From contig NZ_QCXY01000005.1 of the NCBI RefSeq assembly GCF_003347495.1, forward strand, positions 124,001 to 188,000: a stretch of 64,000 nucleotides of DNA, given 5' to 3'. The number at the start of each line of letters is the position of its first letter. Within the stretch, counting starts at the first letter, position 1. A model generated the notes under the pieces. The model did no database searches and was not told the origin of the DNA. It saw nothing but the letters and a program-made list of their open reading frames with translations. Below, in pieces: positions 36,656 to 46,293 of this stretch. Both the position numbers and the translations under genes were made by a program. The stretch is from Pleomorphovibrio marinus. Its GTDB lineage: Bacteria > Bacteroidota > Bacteroidia > Cytophagales > Cyclobacteriaceae.

Positions 36656-36694
36656 TTTGATTGGTTTAAATGGCTGTATAAAGTTCTAAAATGG

Positions 36695-36731
36695 ATTTAG
36701 GGCAGGCTTTTGTTGAAAGCCTGCCCTAAAT
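36695..36731 (-). terminator. Perfect 16-bp hairpin between susD-like and enzyme genes
   Basis: ATTTAGGGCAGGCTTT (36695-36710) pairs with AAAGCCTGCCCTAAAT (36716-36731), loop TGTTG, nine bases after the SusD stop. There is no long U-run after it on the minus strand, so it may be a processing or stability element or a partial terminator that sets the SusCD to enzyme ratio. Confidence 0.6.
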
Positions 36732-36739
36732 ATACTAAC

Positions 36740-38320
36740 TTAATTGTTAGATGCTATTTGTTCTTGCGTAGAGGCATCCCACCAGACTCTTGTGTCCAAA
36801 TTGTCAGGTCCTTGCCTGCTAATGGCAGCTTGAATATTCTGGTTATTCACGGCAAATTCCGCATCCGGATAGGATAATCTCCTGATAAATTCCCCACTAA
36901 TATCCCTACCTGGATAAGGGTTTGGAGTAAGGGCAGGATAGCCAGTCCTGCGGAAATTAGCAAAAGATTCGTGTCCATTCAGAAATGTGGAAACCCAATA
37001 TTCCTCTCCTATCTGCTCCATCGCATTGCCCATATCCAAGGGGTTGGCCTCAATATATGCATCAATTTGGTCAGATGGTATTTCTGTTGCAGACCCATAA
37101 TCTGCCATTTGTTCCATATTGGCACGAACAGCATTCTCAAATAGCTCAGCAGCATCACCGTTCACCCAACCTCTAACAACAGCTTCGGCAACAAGAAGGC
37201 TGGTTTGGGCATAGGTGATCAAAAACGAGGGTGCATCCCTGGCAGTCATCCTAGTCCTATCCACTTGGGAGAACTCGTAAAAACTTTGAAGTCCTCTCTC
37301 TTGAACTACCGCAGCTATGGTCTGGTTGTCAAAACCCATAGGAAAACCCATTTGATCTTCCGGGCTCCTAGACAAGGTCACACCAGCTGGAGGGTTTCCT
37401 GCCAAAGAACTGTTTTGATCTGGTCCACTTCCTGCTCCAATAAAACGAACTGCGATTGAAGCCAACCTGGGGTCGTTTTTTTCCCTTAAAAACTGTTCAA
37501 AAGGTTCTGCCAAGTAATAATTATTGGCCTCGGTAGCATTTAAGGTGTTACCTAAGGCATTGGTATAGTTAAAATCGTGACGGATCACTAAATTATCCTC
37601 ATTACTTGTCATAACCCCGCCATTTATAGCCTTTACCGCCCACTCTTGAGCGCGTGAGGGATTTACTTTGGTATGCCTCATAGCTGCTCTTAACATTAGG
37701 GAATATCCTAGCCTTCTCCAACTTTCTATGTCACCACCGTAAACAACATCCCCGTTTTCGATGGTGCTGGCGTTGCTAAGCCCTGCAGTGGCCTGCTCCA
37801 GTTCATTTAACACATCCAAATAGATGTCCTCCTGCCTGTCATAGGCTGGATCCACTTTGCCTTCCAAAAAGCCAAGCCCAGCCTCAAAATAGGGGATGTC
37901 CCCAAAGGTATCCGTCAATATCATGGCAGAATAACTGTGAAGGATCCTAGCCATGTGGTAGAGGTTGGCACGATTTGGATCGTCCCTGGTAAATCGCTTG
38001 ACATCAGTAGTGTGTTTCAACACGTCCCGGTAAAACTTATTCCAGGTTCCAATGGCAAATGGACGGTTCAATTGATTAAAGTTTCCACCAGCCAAAACGC
38101 CTCCATTTGGGGAAACCACTTGTTGCACAATGGCAATTTCATACGTCAAGGACGTGCCCGCAGGGGATGAAAACAAAACGGCTCTGTTCATCAGGTATAG
38201 CGGATTCAATTCGGTGGGTTGTACCGGATTGATATTCATTTCATCAAAGCCTTCGTCGCAACTTGTCAAGGGTGCAAGTAATACCAGACTAAGCAAAATA
38301 TATTTAATTGTCTTTTTCAT
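36740..38320 (-). CDS. SusD/RagB-family outer-membrane lipoprotein (locus 1)
   Basis: 526 aa from the ATG at 38320; an ATG at 38365, three bases after the SusC stop, would add 15 basic residues. The chosen start gives a standard lipoprotein signal (YILLSLVLLAPLTSC). The mature protein begins DEGFDEMNINP and has the helical TPR-like repeats of SusD (about residues 90-330). SusD forms the lid of the SusC channel and captures the glycan or other nutrient. Strongly similar to the SusD-like protein at 50794. Confidence 0.93.
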   Translation of the reverse strand: MKKTIKYILLSLVLLAPLTSCDEGFDEMNINPVQPTELNPLYLMNRAVLFSSPAGTSLTYEIAIVQQVVSPNGGVLAGGNFNQLNRPFAIGTWNKFYRDVLKHTTDVKRFTRDDPNRANLYHMARILHSYSAMILTDTFGDIPYFEAGLGFLEGKVDPAYDRQEDIYLDVLNELEQATAGLSNASTIENGDVVYGGDIESWRRLGYSLMLRAAMRHTKVNPSRAQEWAVKAINGGVMTSNEDNLVIRHDFNYTNALGNTLNATEANNYYLAEPFEQFLREKNDPRLASIAVRFIGAGSGPDQNSSLAGNPPAGVTLSRSPEDQMGFPMGFDNQTIAAVVQERGLQSFYEFSQVDRTRMTARDAPSFLITYAQTSLLVAEAVVRGWVNGDAAELFENAVRANMEQMADYGSATEIPSDQIDAYIEANPLDMGNAMEQIGEEYWVSTFLNGHESFANFRRTGYPALTPNPYPGRDISGEFIRRLSYPDAEFAVNNQNIQAAISRQGPDNLDTRVWWDASTQEQIASNN

Positions 38321-38368
38321 AACTGTATCATTTTTGACCATGATTTTTTTTCCTAACTTTTTCATTTG

Positions 38369-41300
38369 TTAAAATTTAAAATTTAGGTTAAAACCGATGC
38401 TTCGCGTTACAGGCAATCCATGTGCTTCCAAGCCCATCAAGTTGTCTGAAGAAAAACCAAACTCCTCAGGATGAATGTTAGGTACCCATTTCTTTAATAC
38501 CAGGACATTATTACCCACAATATTTGCCCTTAAGCTTTTAATGAAAAAATTCTCTGGTAAGTGTGGAGTAAGGTTATAGCCAATAGTGACTTGCCTAAGG
38601 TTCCAGAAGCCGGCATTATAAATGAATTCTTCTACCATATTCTGAGACCTTACCACCTCATAATAAGGTTGAAGCTGGGAGGGTACGTCATTGGGGACAT
38701 ATACTGTATTAGTGACCTCTCCTGCTTCGTTAGTTTCTACACTCTCGATTTTCACCCCATCGCCAATGACAAATCCCTCCTCTCTACCGGGCAAAGTGCC
38801 TTTATGCAAACCATGACGCCAAGCGTTGAAATTGGTTCCGGAAAGCAACTTATGTCCTAGTTTAAAGTCGATTAAAGTAGATACTGTGAGGTTCTTATAG
38901 TGAAATGTATTCATAAATCCACCCACCCAAACTGGGATAGCTGAACCAAAAGGAATTTGCAAATCAGTCCTGAGAGGCCTTCCGTTATTAGCGTCGAAAA
39001 TTACATTTCCATTTGGGTCTCTTCTATAACCAAATCCATAAATCTGCCCCATGGGCATACCCACAGCCTGCCTCAATTCTCCCCCAAACACAGCCGCACC
39101 GACAGTAATAACACTATCCGCATCAGATACGCCTAATCGGATGGTCTCTGTTTGGTTATATGCGGCATTGATACTGGTCTCCCACATGAAATTTTGAGTT
39201 TGAACAGGGACTGCTGTCAAAAGCAGCTCCAGTCCCCTATTTTTACTTTCCCCCACGTTGATAAGCTGGTTGGTATAGCCGGAGGCATCAGATACTTGGG
39301 CACCGAGAATTTGGTCCGTAGTCAATTTATCATAGTAGGTAAGATCCAATCCAACCCTGTTATCAAAGAATTTCAACTCTAACCCTACTTCCCATTCTTT
39401 TACGGTCATAGGCCGCAAATTTGCATTAGGAACAGTGGCGGTATTGATAATGCCTATGGGTTGCTGTTGGCCTGCGGGATTAGGAAATAAATTTGGTTCT
39501 ACCCTGTAAAACAAATTATCGGCATAGGGGCTCACGTCGGTGTCACTTCCCACCTCAGCATATCCTGCTCTGACCTTACCGAATGAAATCCATTCCGGAA
39601 AGTTTTCCCAGGGTTGGGAAAAGACAAAACTACCTGTGACAGCAGGGTAAAGAATACTCCTATTTGCAGGAGAAAGGGTAGAAAACCAATCGTTTCTTAC
39701 CGTACCATTTATGAATAAGTAATCCCTAAAGGAAAACTCACCCATGGCATACAAAGAATTAACCTGTCTTTCAGAGATATCATAGATAGGGTCTTTTACC
39801 CTTCCGTTCATGACTGTGTATAAATCTCGTACTACAAAATCATTGACCAAGGTGTTGTTTCTATCCATCCTTCGGTACATCTGGTTTCCCCCCAGAGTCA
39901 GGCTTGTACCAAAATCCCCAAATTTATGGTTTGCACCAATTAGGAAGTCCGCATTTACCTCCCTAAACCTCCGGTTGTCTTGTACATACTGGCCGTTTAC
40001 AAAACCTACAGGCGCATTACCCAAGGAGGCTGTGCCTGTTGGAAAATTATATTCTTGATCCCTAGCGAAAAAATCCTGGCCGACCCTTCCTTGGACAAAC
40101 AACCAGTCGGTAACATTGTACCTAGCAGTGATGTTTCCGAAAACCCTGTCCCTGCGGACATTGTCGAATTTTTCGAAGGTAGACCAATAGGGGTTTGTCC
40201 TGTTCCTAAACCTAGAATACACAAACTCATCCCCATTGGCATCTGCCATTTTTTCCTGCATCAACCATAATGGCATAGAATTCGCCAAAGTGTTAAGAGT
40301 AGTGGGCGTACTCATATCCTGCTCGGCAATCTGAGGTGGGTTTTTGATGTTTTCCAAGGAGTAATTGATATTACCAGAAACTATCAGTTTCTTGGCAATT
40401 TCCTGGGTAAAACCAAGGTTTATGGTTTTTCTGTTATAATCCGAATTGGGAACTATACTTTGGTTGTCCAAATTGGAAACAGATAAGTTAAATCCTCCGA
40501 ATTCACCACCTGAAGAAATAGAAACGGTATTGGTAAAGGAGTGACCTTGACGATAAAAAGTACTAATATGACTGGGTTGTGGCACATAGGGTAATTCCAC
40601 CCCGTCAAACAATACTTGAGTCATCCCAGGTTGAAACCTCTCCCCAAAACTCCAAACCCCAGACGTAGGATTAGGGGAAGTGGGGCGGATTCCATTTTCG
40701 CCTTGACCGTATTCATATTGCCAGTCCGTGAAATCCATGGCATTATCAGCAGTGTAATTAGTGTTAAATTCGACACCTATACCTTGCTCCTTACTCCTGG
40801 TCTTTGTGGTAATCATAATAACACCATCTTTAGCCCTCGCACCATATAGGGCAGAAGCTGCTGCACCCCTAAGTACCGTCATACTTTCTATGTCATCGGG
40901 GTTGACACTCGTCAGTCCATCTCCACCATCAGAAACACGAGTTTGGCCTCTGTCGGTGTTTGCTGCATCCGATCCCTGGTTTCCCGGGTTGGCTCCAAAG
41001 TTAGTGTTATCTATGGGAACCCCGTTTATAACGATTAATGGCTGGTTTTGTCCTCCAAATGAAGACTGGCCCCTGATCCTTATTTTACTCGTACCCGCTG
41101 GGCCAGATCCTAAAGAACTGATATTTACACCAGCCACCTTGCCTTGAAGGGCATTCATAAAGTTGGGAGTTCTATTAATGGTCATTTCCTCAGCTTCCAC
41201 CTTATTGGTGGCATAACCCAAGGCCTTGGCTTCCCTTTCTATACCCAAGGCAGTCACTACCACTTCTTCCAAGGCCGCTACATCTTCTTGAAGGGTCACA

Positions 41301-41911
41301 TCTATTACAGACCTATTTCCTATTTGGACCCGCTGTGTAGCGTATCCTATATAAGAAACCACAAGGGTGCCGTCTTCAGGTGCGGTAATGGAATAATTCC
41401 CATCTATATCCGTAACTGTTCCAAGTGTGGTACCAGCCACGGCCACAGCTGCACCAGGGATGGGTTCTCCATCTGGTGTATAAATTGTACCCGTTATGTT
41501 GATGTCCGCTTCTTCCAATTGAATTTCTAGCGGTTGGTCTCCATTAAGGTTCAAATTCCTTACACTTATAGTGTTGTTTACCTGCTTAAAATGAAGCTGA
41601 AGCTGAGTAGCAACATCAGTGAGTATCTCTGCTACAGAACCTCTGTTCTTTGTCAAGGCTATTTGCCTATCATCCAAGAGGTTCTTATCGGTGTAGAAAA
41701 AGCTAAACTCAGTTTTCTTTTCAATAGCCTTCAAAATAGTTTCAAGGTTTCCTTCCTTGACATCCAATTTAATCCTTACATCTTCTATGCTCTTGGCCTT
41801 GACTTCCTCCAGAGCCAGAGCAGATGGTATGGCCATTGCCACCGTCATTAACCATGAAAGGCAAAAGAAGGTACAAGCCAACAATACCGGTTTTGATAAA
41901 TAGTGTTTCAT
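38369..41911 (-). CDS. SusC/RagA TonB-dependent transporter with STN domain (locus 1)
   Basis: 1180 aa. Signal sequence (about 1-34), STN domain (about 48-118, IKLDVKEGNLETILKAIEKK), carboxypeptidase-regulatory-like beta domain (about 135-215), TonB-box-like segment (EEVVVTALG), plug (ALQGKVAGVNISSLGSGP, KIRIRGQSSFGGQNQPLIV) and a 22-strand barrel ending in Phe (GFNLNFKF). It imports the ligand held by SusD, powered by TonB. The STN domain marks a signalling transporter that contacts FecR. Paralog of the protein at 52335. Confidence 0.95.
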   Translation of the reverse strand: MKHYLSKPVLLACTFFCLSWLMTVAMAIPSALALEEVKAKSIEDVRIKLDVKEGNLETILKAIEKKTEFSFFYTDKNLLDDRQIALTKNRGSVAEILTDVATQLQLHFKQVNNTISVRNLNLNGDQPLEIQLEEADINITGTIYTPDGEPIPGAAVAVAGTTLGTVTDIDGNYSITAPEDGTLVVSYIGYATQRVQIGNRSVIDVTLQEDVAALEEVVVTALGIEREAKALGYATNKVEAEEMTINRTPNFMNALQGKVAGVNISSLGSGPAGTSKIRIRGQSSFGGQNQPLIVINGVPIDNTNFGANPGNQGSDAANTDRGQTRVSDGGDGLTSVNPDDIESMTVLRGAAASALYGARAKDGVIMITTKTRSKEQGIGVEFNTNYTADNAMDFTDWQYEYGQGENGIRPTSPNPTSGVWSFGERFQPGMTQVLFDGVELPYVPQPSHISTFYRQGHSFTNTVSISSGGEFGGFNLSVSNLDNQSIVPNSDYNRKTINLGFTQEIAKKLIVSGNINYSLENIKNPPQIAEQDMSTPTTLNTLANSMPLWLMQEKMADANGDEFVYSRFRNRTNPYWSTFEKFDNVRRDRVFGNITARYNVTDWLFVQGRVGQDFFARDQEYNFPTGTASLGNAPVGFVNGQYVQDNRRFREVNADFLIGANHKFGDFGTSLTLGGNQMYRRMDRNNTLVNDFVVRDLYTVMNGRVKDPIYDISERQVNSLYAMGEFSFRDYLFINGTVRNDWFSTLSPANRSILYPAVTGSFVFSQPWENFPEWISFGKVRAGYAEVGSDTDVSPYADNLFYRVEPNLFPNPAGQQQPIGIINTATVPNANLRPMTVKEWEVGLELKFFDNRVGLDLTYYDKLTTDQILGAQVSDASGYTNQLINVGESKNRGLELLLTAVPVQTQNFMWETSINAAYNQTETIRLGVSDADSVITVGAAVFGGELRQAVGMPMGQIYGFGYRRDPNGNVIFDANNGRPLRTDLQIPFGSAIPVWVGGFMNTFHYKNLTVSTLIDFKLGHKLLSGTNFNAWRHGLHKGTLPGREEGFVIGDGVKIESVETNEAGEVTNTVYVPNDVPSQLQPYYEVVRSQNMVEEFIYNAGFWNLRQVTIGYNLTPHLPENFFIKSLRANIVGNNVLVLKKWVPNIHPEEFGFSSDNLMGLEAHGLPVTRSIGFNLNFKF

Positions 41912-42029
41912 GTTTTGGGATTGTTAATTTTTGATTGATAGAATTTAGTTGTGCAATTGTCTCGGATAGCAGGGCCCCTAGGGGGGCAAGGTGCCTTGTG
42001 CCAATAGTAAACTTTGTAGTTTCATAGGT

Positions 42030-43046
42030 TTAGGGTTTTAGATAAATGAAAACTTCTTTACCCTTGATGATATAATTGAACCCCACGTTATGGCCCAATA
42101 CTCTTAATACATTACTCAGGTATTCATTTTTTTTGAAGGTGCCAGTACATTTATGATTCGGTAACTTCCCCGATACCTCTATTTTGACGCCGTACCACCT
42201 TTCCAGGGTGGGTATCACTTCATTTAAAGGTGTTTTGTCAAAATGAAGGATTCCGTCCTTCCATAAACTTGTAACCTTAGGGTCTGAATGTACTTTTCTT
42301 GGTTCATGGTCTTCCATTTTCACCAAAGTTGCCTCGCCAGGATCCATAAGTAAAACCTTATTACTTAACTTATCCTCTACACTTACTTTTCCCGTAGCCA
42401 ATGTTACTTTTACTGCAGGATCTTCCTCATAGGCTTGGACGTTAAAGGAAGTTCCCAAAGCAGTAGTGGATAAACGGCCACTCTTTACCACGAAAGGATT
42501 TAAACTGTCTTTTGCAATTTCAAAGAAAGCCTCTCCCCTCAATTTCACTTCCCTACCTTGAGAAAAACCTTCCAGATAGGACAGTTCACTGTCTGCATTC
42601 AAGAACACCACAGTACTGTCAGGTAGAACAATTCTGGATTTTTGGCCTTTAGGATTTTGACGGGTTAAAAGTTTCGGGGATACCTCTTCGGATTTGGATT
42701 CCACTTCCATTGTAGAATCATTATCGTAGCCAATCAAAAAATAGGAAAACCCTATGGAGAAAATAACTACTGCAGCATATTTGATAAATTCCCCAAGGTA
42801 AATCTTCGGGTAGCGGAGGAAATTACCGCCTTTTTTTGCTTCCTTTTTTTTGAGGGTCTCCTGTAAAAGTCTTTCCCCATCCCATTCGGAAGCAACATCG
42901 GTTTCTTCTTTGTAGGCCTCCTCAATCATGCTGTCAAATGCCTTTTTCCCCTTATTACTATGGAACCAGTCCATGAAAAAATAAGCCTCCTCGGAGGTTA
43001 ACTCACCCTTAAAAAATTTCTTCCAATATAGTTTGAAATTTCTCAT
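42030..43046 (-). CDS. FecR-family anti-sigma regulator (locus 1)
   Basis: 338 aa. Cytoplasmic N-terminal part (about 1-85), one membrane helix (about 88-106, AAVVIFSIGFSYFLIGY) and a periplasmic FecR domain (NPKGQKSRIVLPDSTVVFLNAD, LRGEAFFEIAKD, ALGTSFNVQAY) followed by a C-terminal STN-like domain (LNEVIPTLERWYGVKIEV). Relays the state of the SusC signalling domain to the sigma factor encoded next to it. It lies between the sigma and SusC genes. Confidence 0.93.
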   Translation of the reverse strand: MRNFKLYWKKFFKGELTSEEAYFFMDWFHSNKGKKAFDSMIEEAYKEETDVASEWDGERLLQETLKKKEAKKGGNFLRYPKIYLGEFIKYAAVVIFSIGFSYFLIGYDNDSTMEVESKSEEVSPKLLTRQNPKGQKSRIVLPDSTVVFLNADSELSYLEGFSQGREVKLRGEAFFEIAKDSLNPFVVKSGRLSTTALGTSFNVQAYEEDPAVKVTLATGKVSVEDKLSNKVLLMDPGEATLVKMEDHEPRKVHSDPKVTSLWKDGILHFDKTPLNEVIPTLERWYGVKIEVSGKLPNHKCTGTFKKNEYLSNVLRVLGHNVGFNYIIKGKEVFIYLKP

Positions 43047-43166
43047 CTTGCAGCCATTTACAAACTATATAGCCTCAAGTCGAAAAATTTACGTACGGGA
43101 GAAATGAATTTTTAAGAAAATTTATTCTGAGAAAAAATTTTTATTAATTCAGCAAAAAAAAGGTCT

Positions 43167-43760
43167 TTATGTTAAAAATAAACCAATAATAACGATTAGG
43201 TCAAAGGGGATAACACTGCAATTTTGTAATCTTTCCCTCAATGATTTCGTAGCCTTGTAAATCTGGTGTTCAACGGTACGTTTGGAGACATTTAATTGTA
43301 GGGCTATCTCGTCTGCACTTAATTGGTGAAGGTATCTCAACTCTACAATTTGTTTTTGGCCTTTTGGAAGTGTTTCCAGTAAGGTTCCGGAAAAAGCCCG
43401 TAAGTCCTCTGCAATCATTGATTCCTCCCCACCATTAGCTACAGCATCATTTTTCTGAGAGGAGTAGTGTTGAAAAGCAACTTCTCTTAATTGTTTTTTA
43501 ACCCTCTTATAGACAAGTGACTTGAGGATGGAGAGTAAATAGGCATTAAAAGAAAGATTATAATCCAATTGCTCCCTTTTCTTCCAAATCTTCAAAAAAA
43601 CTTCCTGCACCACTTCCTCTGCATCCTCATGAGAAAGGTTCATCTTCCGCGACGTATTGTAAAGTTTAGGCCCAAAAAGATGGAAAAGTTGAGAAAAGGA
43701 GGCCTCATCCCCTTTTTTTAATAGCCGAACTAACTTGGGTATATTTTGGGTAGAGTTCAT
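43167..43760 (-). CDS. ECF-type RNA polymerase sigma factor (locus 1)
   Basis: 197 aa from the ATG at 43760 (a TTG 18 bases upstream is in frame). Region 2 helix DAEEVVQEVFLKIWKKREQ binds the -10 element and core enzyme. Region 4 (LSADEIALQLNVSKRTVEHQ) binds the -35. A hydrophobic C-terminal tail (SVIPFDLIVIIGLFL) is usual in Bacteroidota ECF factors paired with FecR. It likely drives the SusCD-enzyme unit behind it. Confidence 0.93.
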   Translation of the reverse strand: MNSTQNIPKLVRLLKKGDEASFSQLFHLFGPKLYNTSRKMNLSHEDAEEVVQEVFLKIWKKREQLDYNLSFNAYLLSILKSLVYKRVKKQLREVAFQHYSSQKNDAVANGGEESMIAEDLRAFSGTLLETLPKGQKQIVELRYLHQLSADEIALQLNVSKRTVEHQIYKATKSLRERLQNCSVIPFDLIVIIGLFLT

Positions 43761-44111
43761 TGACACATATATTGACAATTAAGCTCACACAATAAATGCA
43801 ATAAATTTCATTATAACAACTCTTTATTCGTTATATCCCTTTCAGATTAAAATATTCATTTAATATCCCCACAATTATAGAATTTAAATAGCTTGGTTAG
43901 GTTAAAAATTTAAAAAACTTTCAGCATTAAAAACAAAAATTTAAAAACTTCATAATAACTTAACTCGGGATATTGGAAAATGTCATACTTTGTAATCCTA
44001 CGAATTTTCTTTATAATGACCTCAACCAAAACAAATTTAACCCCAGTGAGATTAGTTTATGAACTATCAAACAGGATAAGAAAAAAAATTCAATATTATA
44101 AAAATCCAAAA
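43761..44111. other. AT-rich divergent intergenic region
   Basis: 351 bases between the ECF sigma gene and the DUF2141 gene. Very AT-rich. An open frame extends upstream of the DUF2141 start to 43980 but has no coding character. No promoter match is good enough to list. Confidence 0.5.
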
Positions 44112-44555
44112 ATGCTTCAGGACTATACTTTAAAATGCTTATCATCATCCTTTGTCCTCTTTCTTTTCTTTTCAGCTACACCCGTCCAAAAAGGTAAATT
44201 CATCATCAAAGTAGAAGGTTTGAGAAATTCTGATGGGGTTGTTACAGTTGCACTTTATGAAGAAGATGGGCACCTTAGTGAGGACAAGGTCTGGGCGGAA
44301 TTTCATAGCTCCATCTCGGGCCAAAAGTCCACCATAGTAACAGATGAAATTCCTTTTGGTGAATATTCCATGGTTGTGATTCATGACGAAAACAATAATG
44401 GAAAGATGGATTTTAATTTAGTCAAAATGCCCAAAGAAGGGTTAGGGTTTTCTAAAAATCCAAAAATAGGATTGAGCAAACCAAGTTTTGAGGATACAAA
44501 AGTTAATCTCAATTCCAATAAAAGAAACCTTACCATAAGGGTAAAATATTTTTGA
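44112..44555 (+). CDS. Exported DUF2141-family protein
   Basis: 147 aa from the ATG at 44112. Longer in-frame starts would add an unlikely basic leader, whereas this one gives a signal peptide (CLSSSFVLFLFFSATPV). The mature part, FIIKVEGLRNSDGVVTVALY, then GEYSMVVIHDENNNGKMDFN and GLGFSKNP, is the DUF2141 signature: a small beta-sandwich with a DENNNGKMD calcium-like loop. Function unknown, presumed periplasmic or surface. It faces the glucarate-type locus end-to-end and shares a bidirectional terminator. Confidence 0.85.
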   Translation: MLQDYTLKCLSSSFVLFLFFSATPVQKGKFIIKVEGLRNSDGVVTVALYEEDGHLSEDKVWAEFHSSISGQKSTIVTDEIPFGEYSMVVIHDENNNGKMDFNLVKMPKEGLGFSKNPKIGLSKPSFEDTKVNLNSNKRNLTIRVKYF

Positions 44556-44919
44556 TAAAAAAAACTCCCCAGTTTCGTTTTCGCGAACTTGGGGAGCTTT
44601 TCCCAACTAAACCACTAAAAATTTACCCAACCTAGTTAAAAAAATATCCAACCTTAACCCAACTAAACCTATCCTTCAACTCCTGATCTTCAAATGTATA
44701 ACCAAATGTAAATGTGCGGAGGGAATAAAAAAAACTGAAGTAAATGAAGTAACCATTTACCGTAATTAAGTGCAAATTTGCCTTCCATTTAAGGGCTCAT
44801 GCAGCAAAAAAAACACAGGGAATTAATTTCGCAAACGGATCGGAAAATGGGTGAACAGAAATAATTTTTCGATTTCTGACTGTTAATGAGAATAGTAATA
44901 AGGAGTAACCTACTACCAC
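44556..44919. other. Convergent intergenic region
   Basis: 364 bases between the DUF2141 gene and the glucarate-dehydratase-like gene. Contains the terminator at 44566 and two copies of CCCAACTAAACC (44603 and 44658). Nothing else recognised. Confidence 0.55.
44566..44597. terminator. Bidirectional rho-independent terminator
   Basis: CTCCCCA(GT)TTCG-type stem pairs with CGAACTTGGGGAG with two mismatches. CTTTT follows on the plus strand and TTTTTTTT on the minus strand, so it can end both the DUF2141 transcript and the glucarate-type operon. Confidence 0.75.
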
Positions 44920-46293
44920 TTACCACCTGACTTTCTGGAATTTCCATTCGGGATGGATCTTTTGCATTTCCACTTCGTCGTCCCTTTTTGTCAGCCCACA
45001 GGCTTTGTAAGCCTCATGCAGCCGTTGCAATGCCTCCTTATCCAGTACTACCCCTAAGCCAGGGCCCGTAGGAACGGGAACAGCCCCCTCCTGGAATTCA
45101 AGACTACCCCCTACTATTATTTCTTCGGACTGCCAGGGGTAATGGGTATCCAAGGCGTAGGGCATTTCGGGTAGTGCAGCACCTAGGTGTACCATTGCCG
45201 CCAGAGATATGCCCAAGTGGCTATTGGAATGCATGGATAGATCCCTTCCAAAAGTTCTGCAAAGTTTGGAAAGTTGCATGGAGGCCCTTAACCCTCCCCA
45301 AAAATGGTGGTCGGATAGGATAATATCCTCAGCTCCAAGTCGTATACTTTTGGGAATATCTTCAAAGGAGGTAGTACACATATTCGTGGCTAGGGGAGTT
45401 TTCAATTTCTTCCGTAGCTTCCCCATATTTTCCTGGCCTCTAACCGGGTCCTCCAGGTATTCCAATATACCCTCCATCTCCTTGCCATAAATATAAGCGG
45501 TTTCTGGTTTCCATATGGCATTAGGGTCGAAGCGGAGAGGGTATTCCTTCCCAAACTCCCCGTGAAGTGCCAACATGGCATCGGTCTCCACCCTAGGTTC
45601 GAAAGCTCCTCCTTTAAGCTTTATGGATTTAAACCCATAAGCATTACACATGGCACGTGCCTGAGCCACAATCCCTTTGGGGTCCACAGCTTCTTCCTGA
45701 CGAGCAGCAGCCCATCCTTTGAGGGCAGGCTCCTTTTTTCTGCCCAAAATACCACCCGCACCTTCATACTTAAAAAACAAATAGGCAGCAAAAGGGACTG
45801 CATCTCTCATCTTGCCACCCAGCAAGTCCACAACAGGCCTATTGCATATCTTCCCAATAATATCCAGGCAGGCAACCTCCAAGGCTGAAAATACATGTAC
45901 CACTTTACGCTGGTCCCAAGGTGTATCTCCCCTATCCTGAGCAGATTCTTTTCCAAAATGGGCTTCCAATGCATACTGCAACTGCCCAAGCTGGAATGGA
46001 TCTTTTCCTATGATCAGATGCCTAGCAGCTTCCAGAGCTTCATCGGTCTGGATATTTCCCGGAATCTCACTTATACCAGTAATGCCATCATCTGTGACCA
46101 ACTCCACTACTGTCCTCAGAGCAAATGGTGCATGAAGTCCTGCGGCATTGAGCAAGGGAGGATCCGTAATCGCAATTGGGGTAATATGCATTTCTTTGAT
46201 CAGGGGGCCTACTCCAATGGAAGCAGGGGATTTTGGAAACAGATGCATAGTGTTTTTTGGGAATATTGAAACAATAAGAATAACAAGGGTCAT
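44920..46293 (-). CDS. Glucarate-dehydratase-like enolase-superfamily enzyme
   Basis: 457 aa from the ATG at 46293; 46248 is an alternative start, and a first TTG at 46305 is unlikely. The first about 35 residues (MTLVILIVSIFPKNTMHLFP) are not family-like, so the true start may lie later. The core begins MHITPIAITDPPLLN. Active-site segments match glucarate dehydratase: SIKLKGG (KxK base), RFDPNAIW, YLEDPVRG, ATNMC and SMHSNSHLGIS (His). Converts D-glucarate or a related aldarate to 5-keto-4-deoxyglucarate, the substrate of the GarL-type aldolase upstream. Last gene of locus 2; no convincing export signal. Confidence 0.87.
   Translation of the reverse strand: MTLVILIVSIFPKNTMHLFPKSPASIGVGPLIKEMHITPIAITDPPLLNAAGLHAPFALRTVVELVTDDGITGISEIPGNIQTDEALEAARHLIIGKDPFQLGQLQYALEAHFGKESAQDRGDTPWDQRKVVHVFSALEVACLDIIGKICNRPVVDLLGGKMRDAVPFAAYLFFKYEGAGGILGRKKEPALKGWAAARQEEAVDPKGIVAQARAMCNAYGFKSIKLKGGAFEPRVETDAMLALHGEFGKEYPLRFDPNAIWKPETAYIYGKEMEGILEYLEDPVRGQENMGKLRKKLKTPLATNMCTTSFEDIPKSIRLGAEDIILSDHHFWGGLRASMQLSKLCRTFGRDLSMHSNSHLGISLAAMVHLGAALPEMPYALDTHYPWQSEEIIVGGSLEFQEGAVPVPTGPGLGVVLDKEALQRLHEAYKACGLTKRDDEVEMQKIHPEWKFQKVRW

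Noticed and set aside
43980-44111. Upstream extension of the DUF2141 gene
   Set aside because: The extra 44 residues are basic and unlike the family; the ATG at 44112 directly begins a signal peptide.
44603-44669. Short direct repeat CCCAACTAAACC as a CRISPR-like or iteron element
   Set aside because: Only two copies of 12 bases, in a convergent AT-rich gap; no regular spacing and no cas or replication genes.
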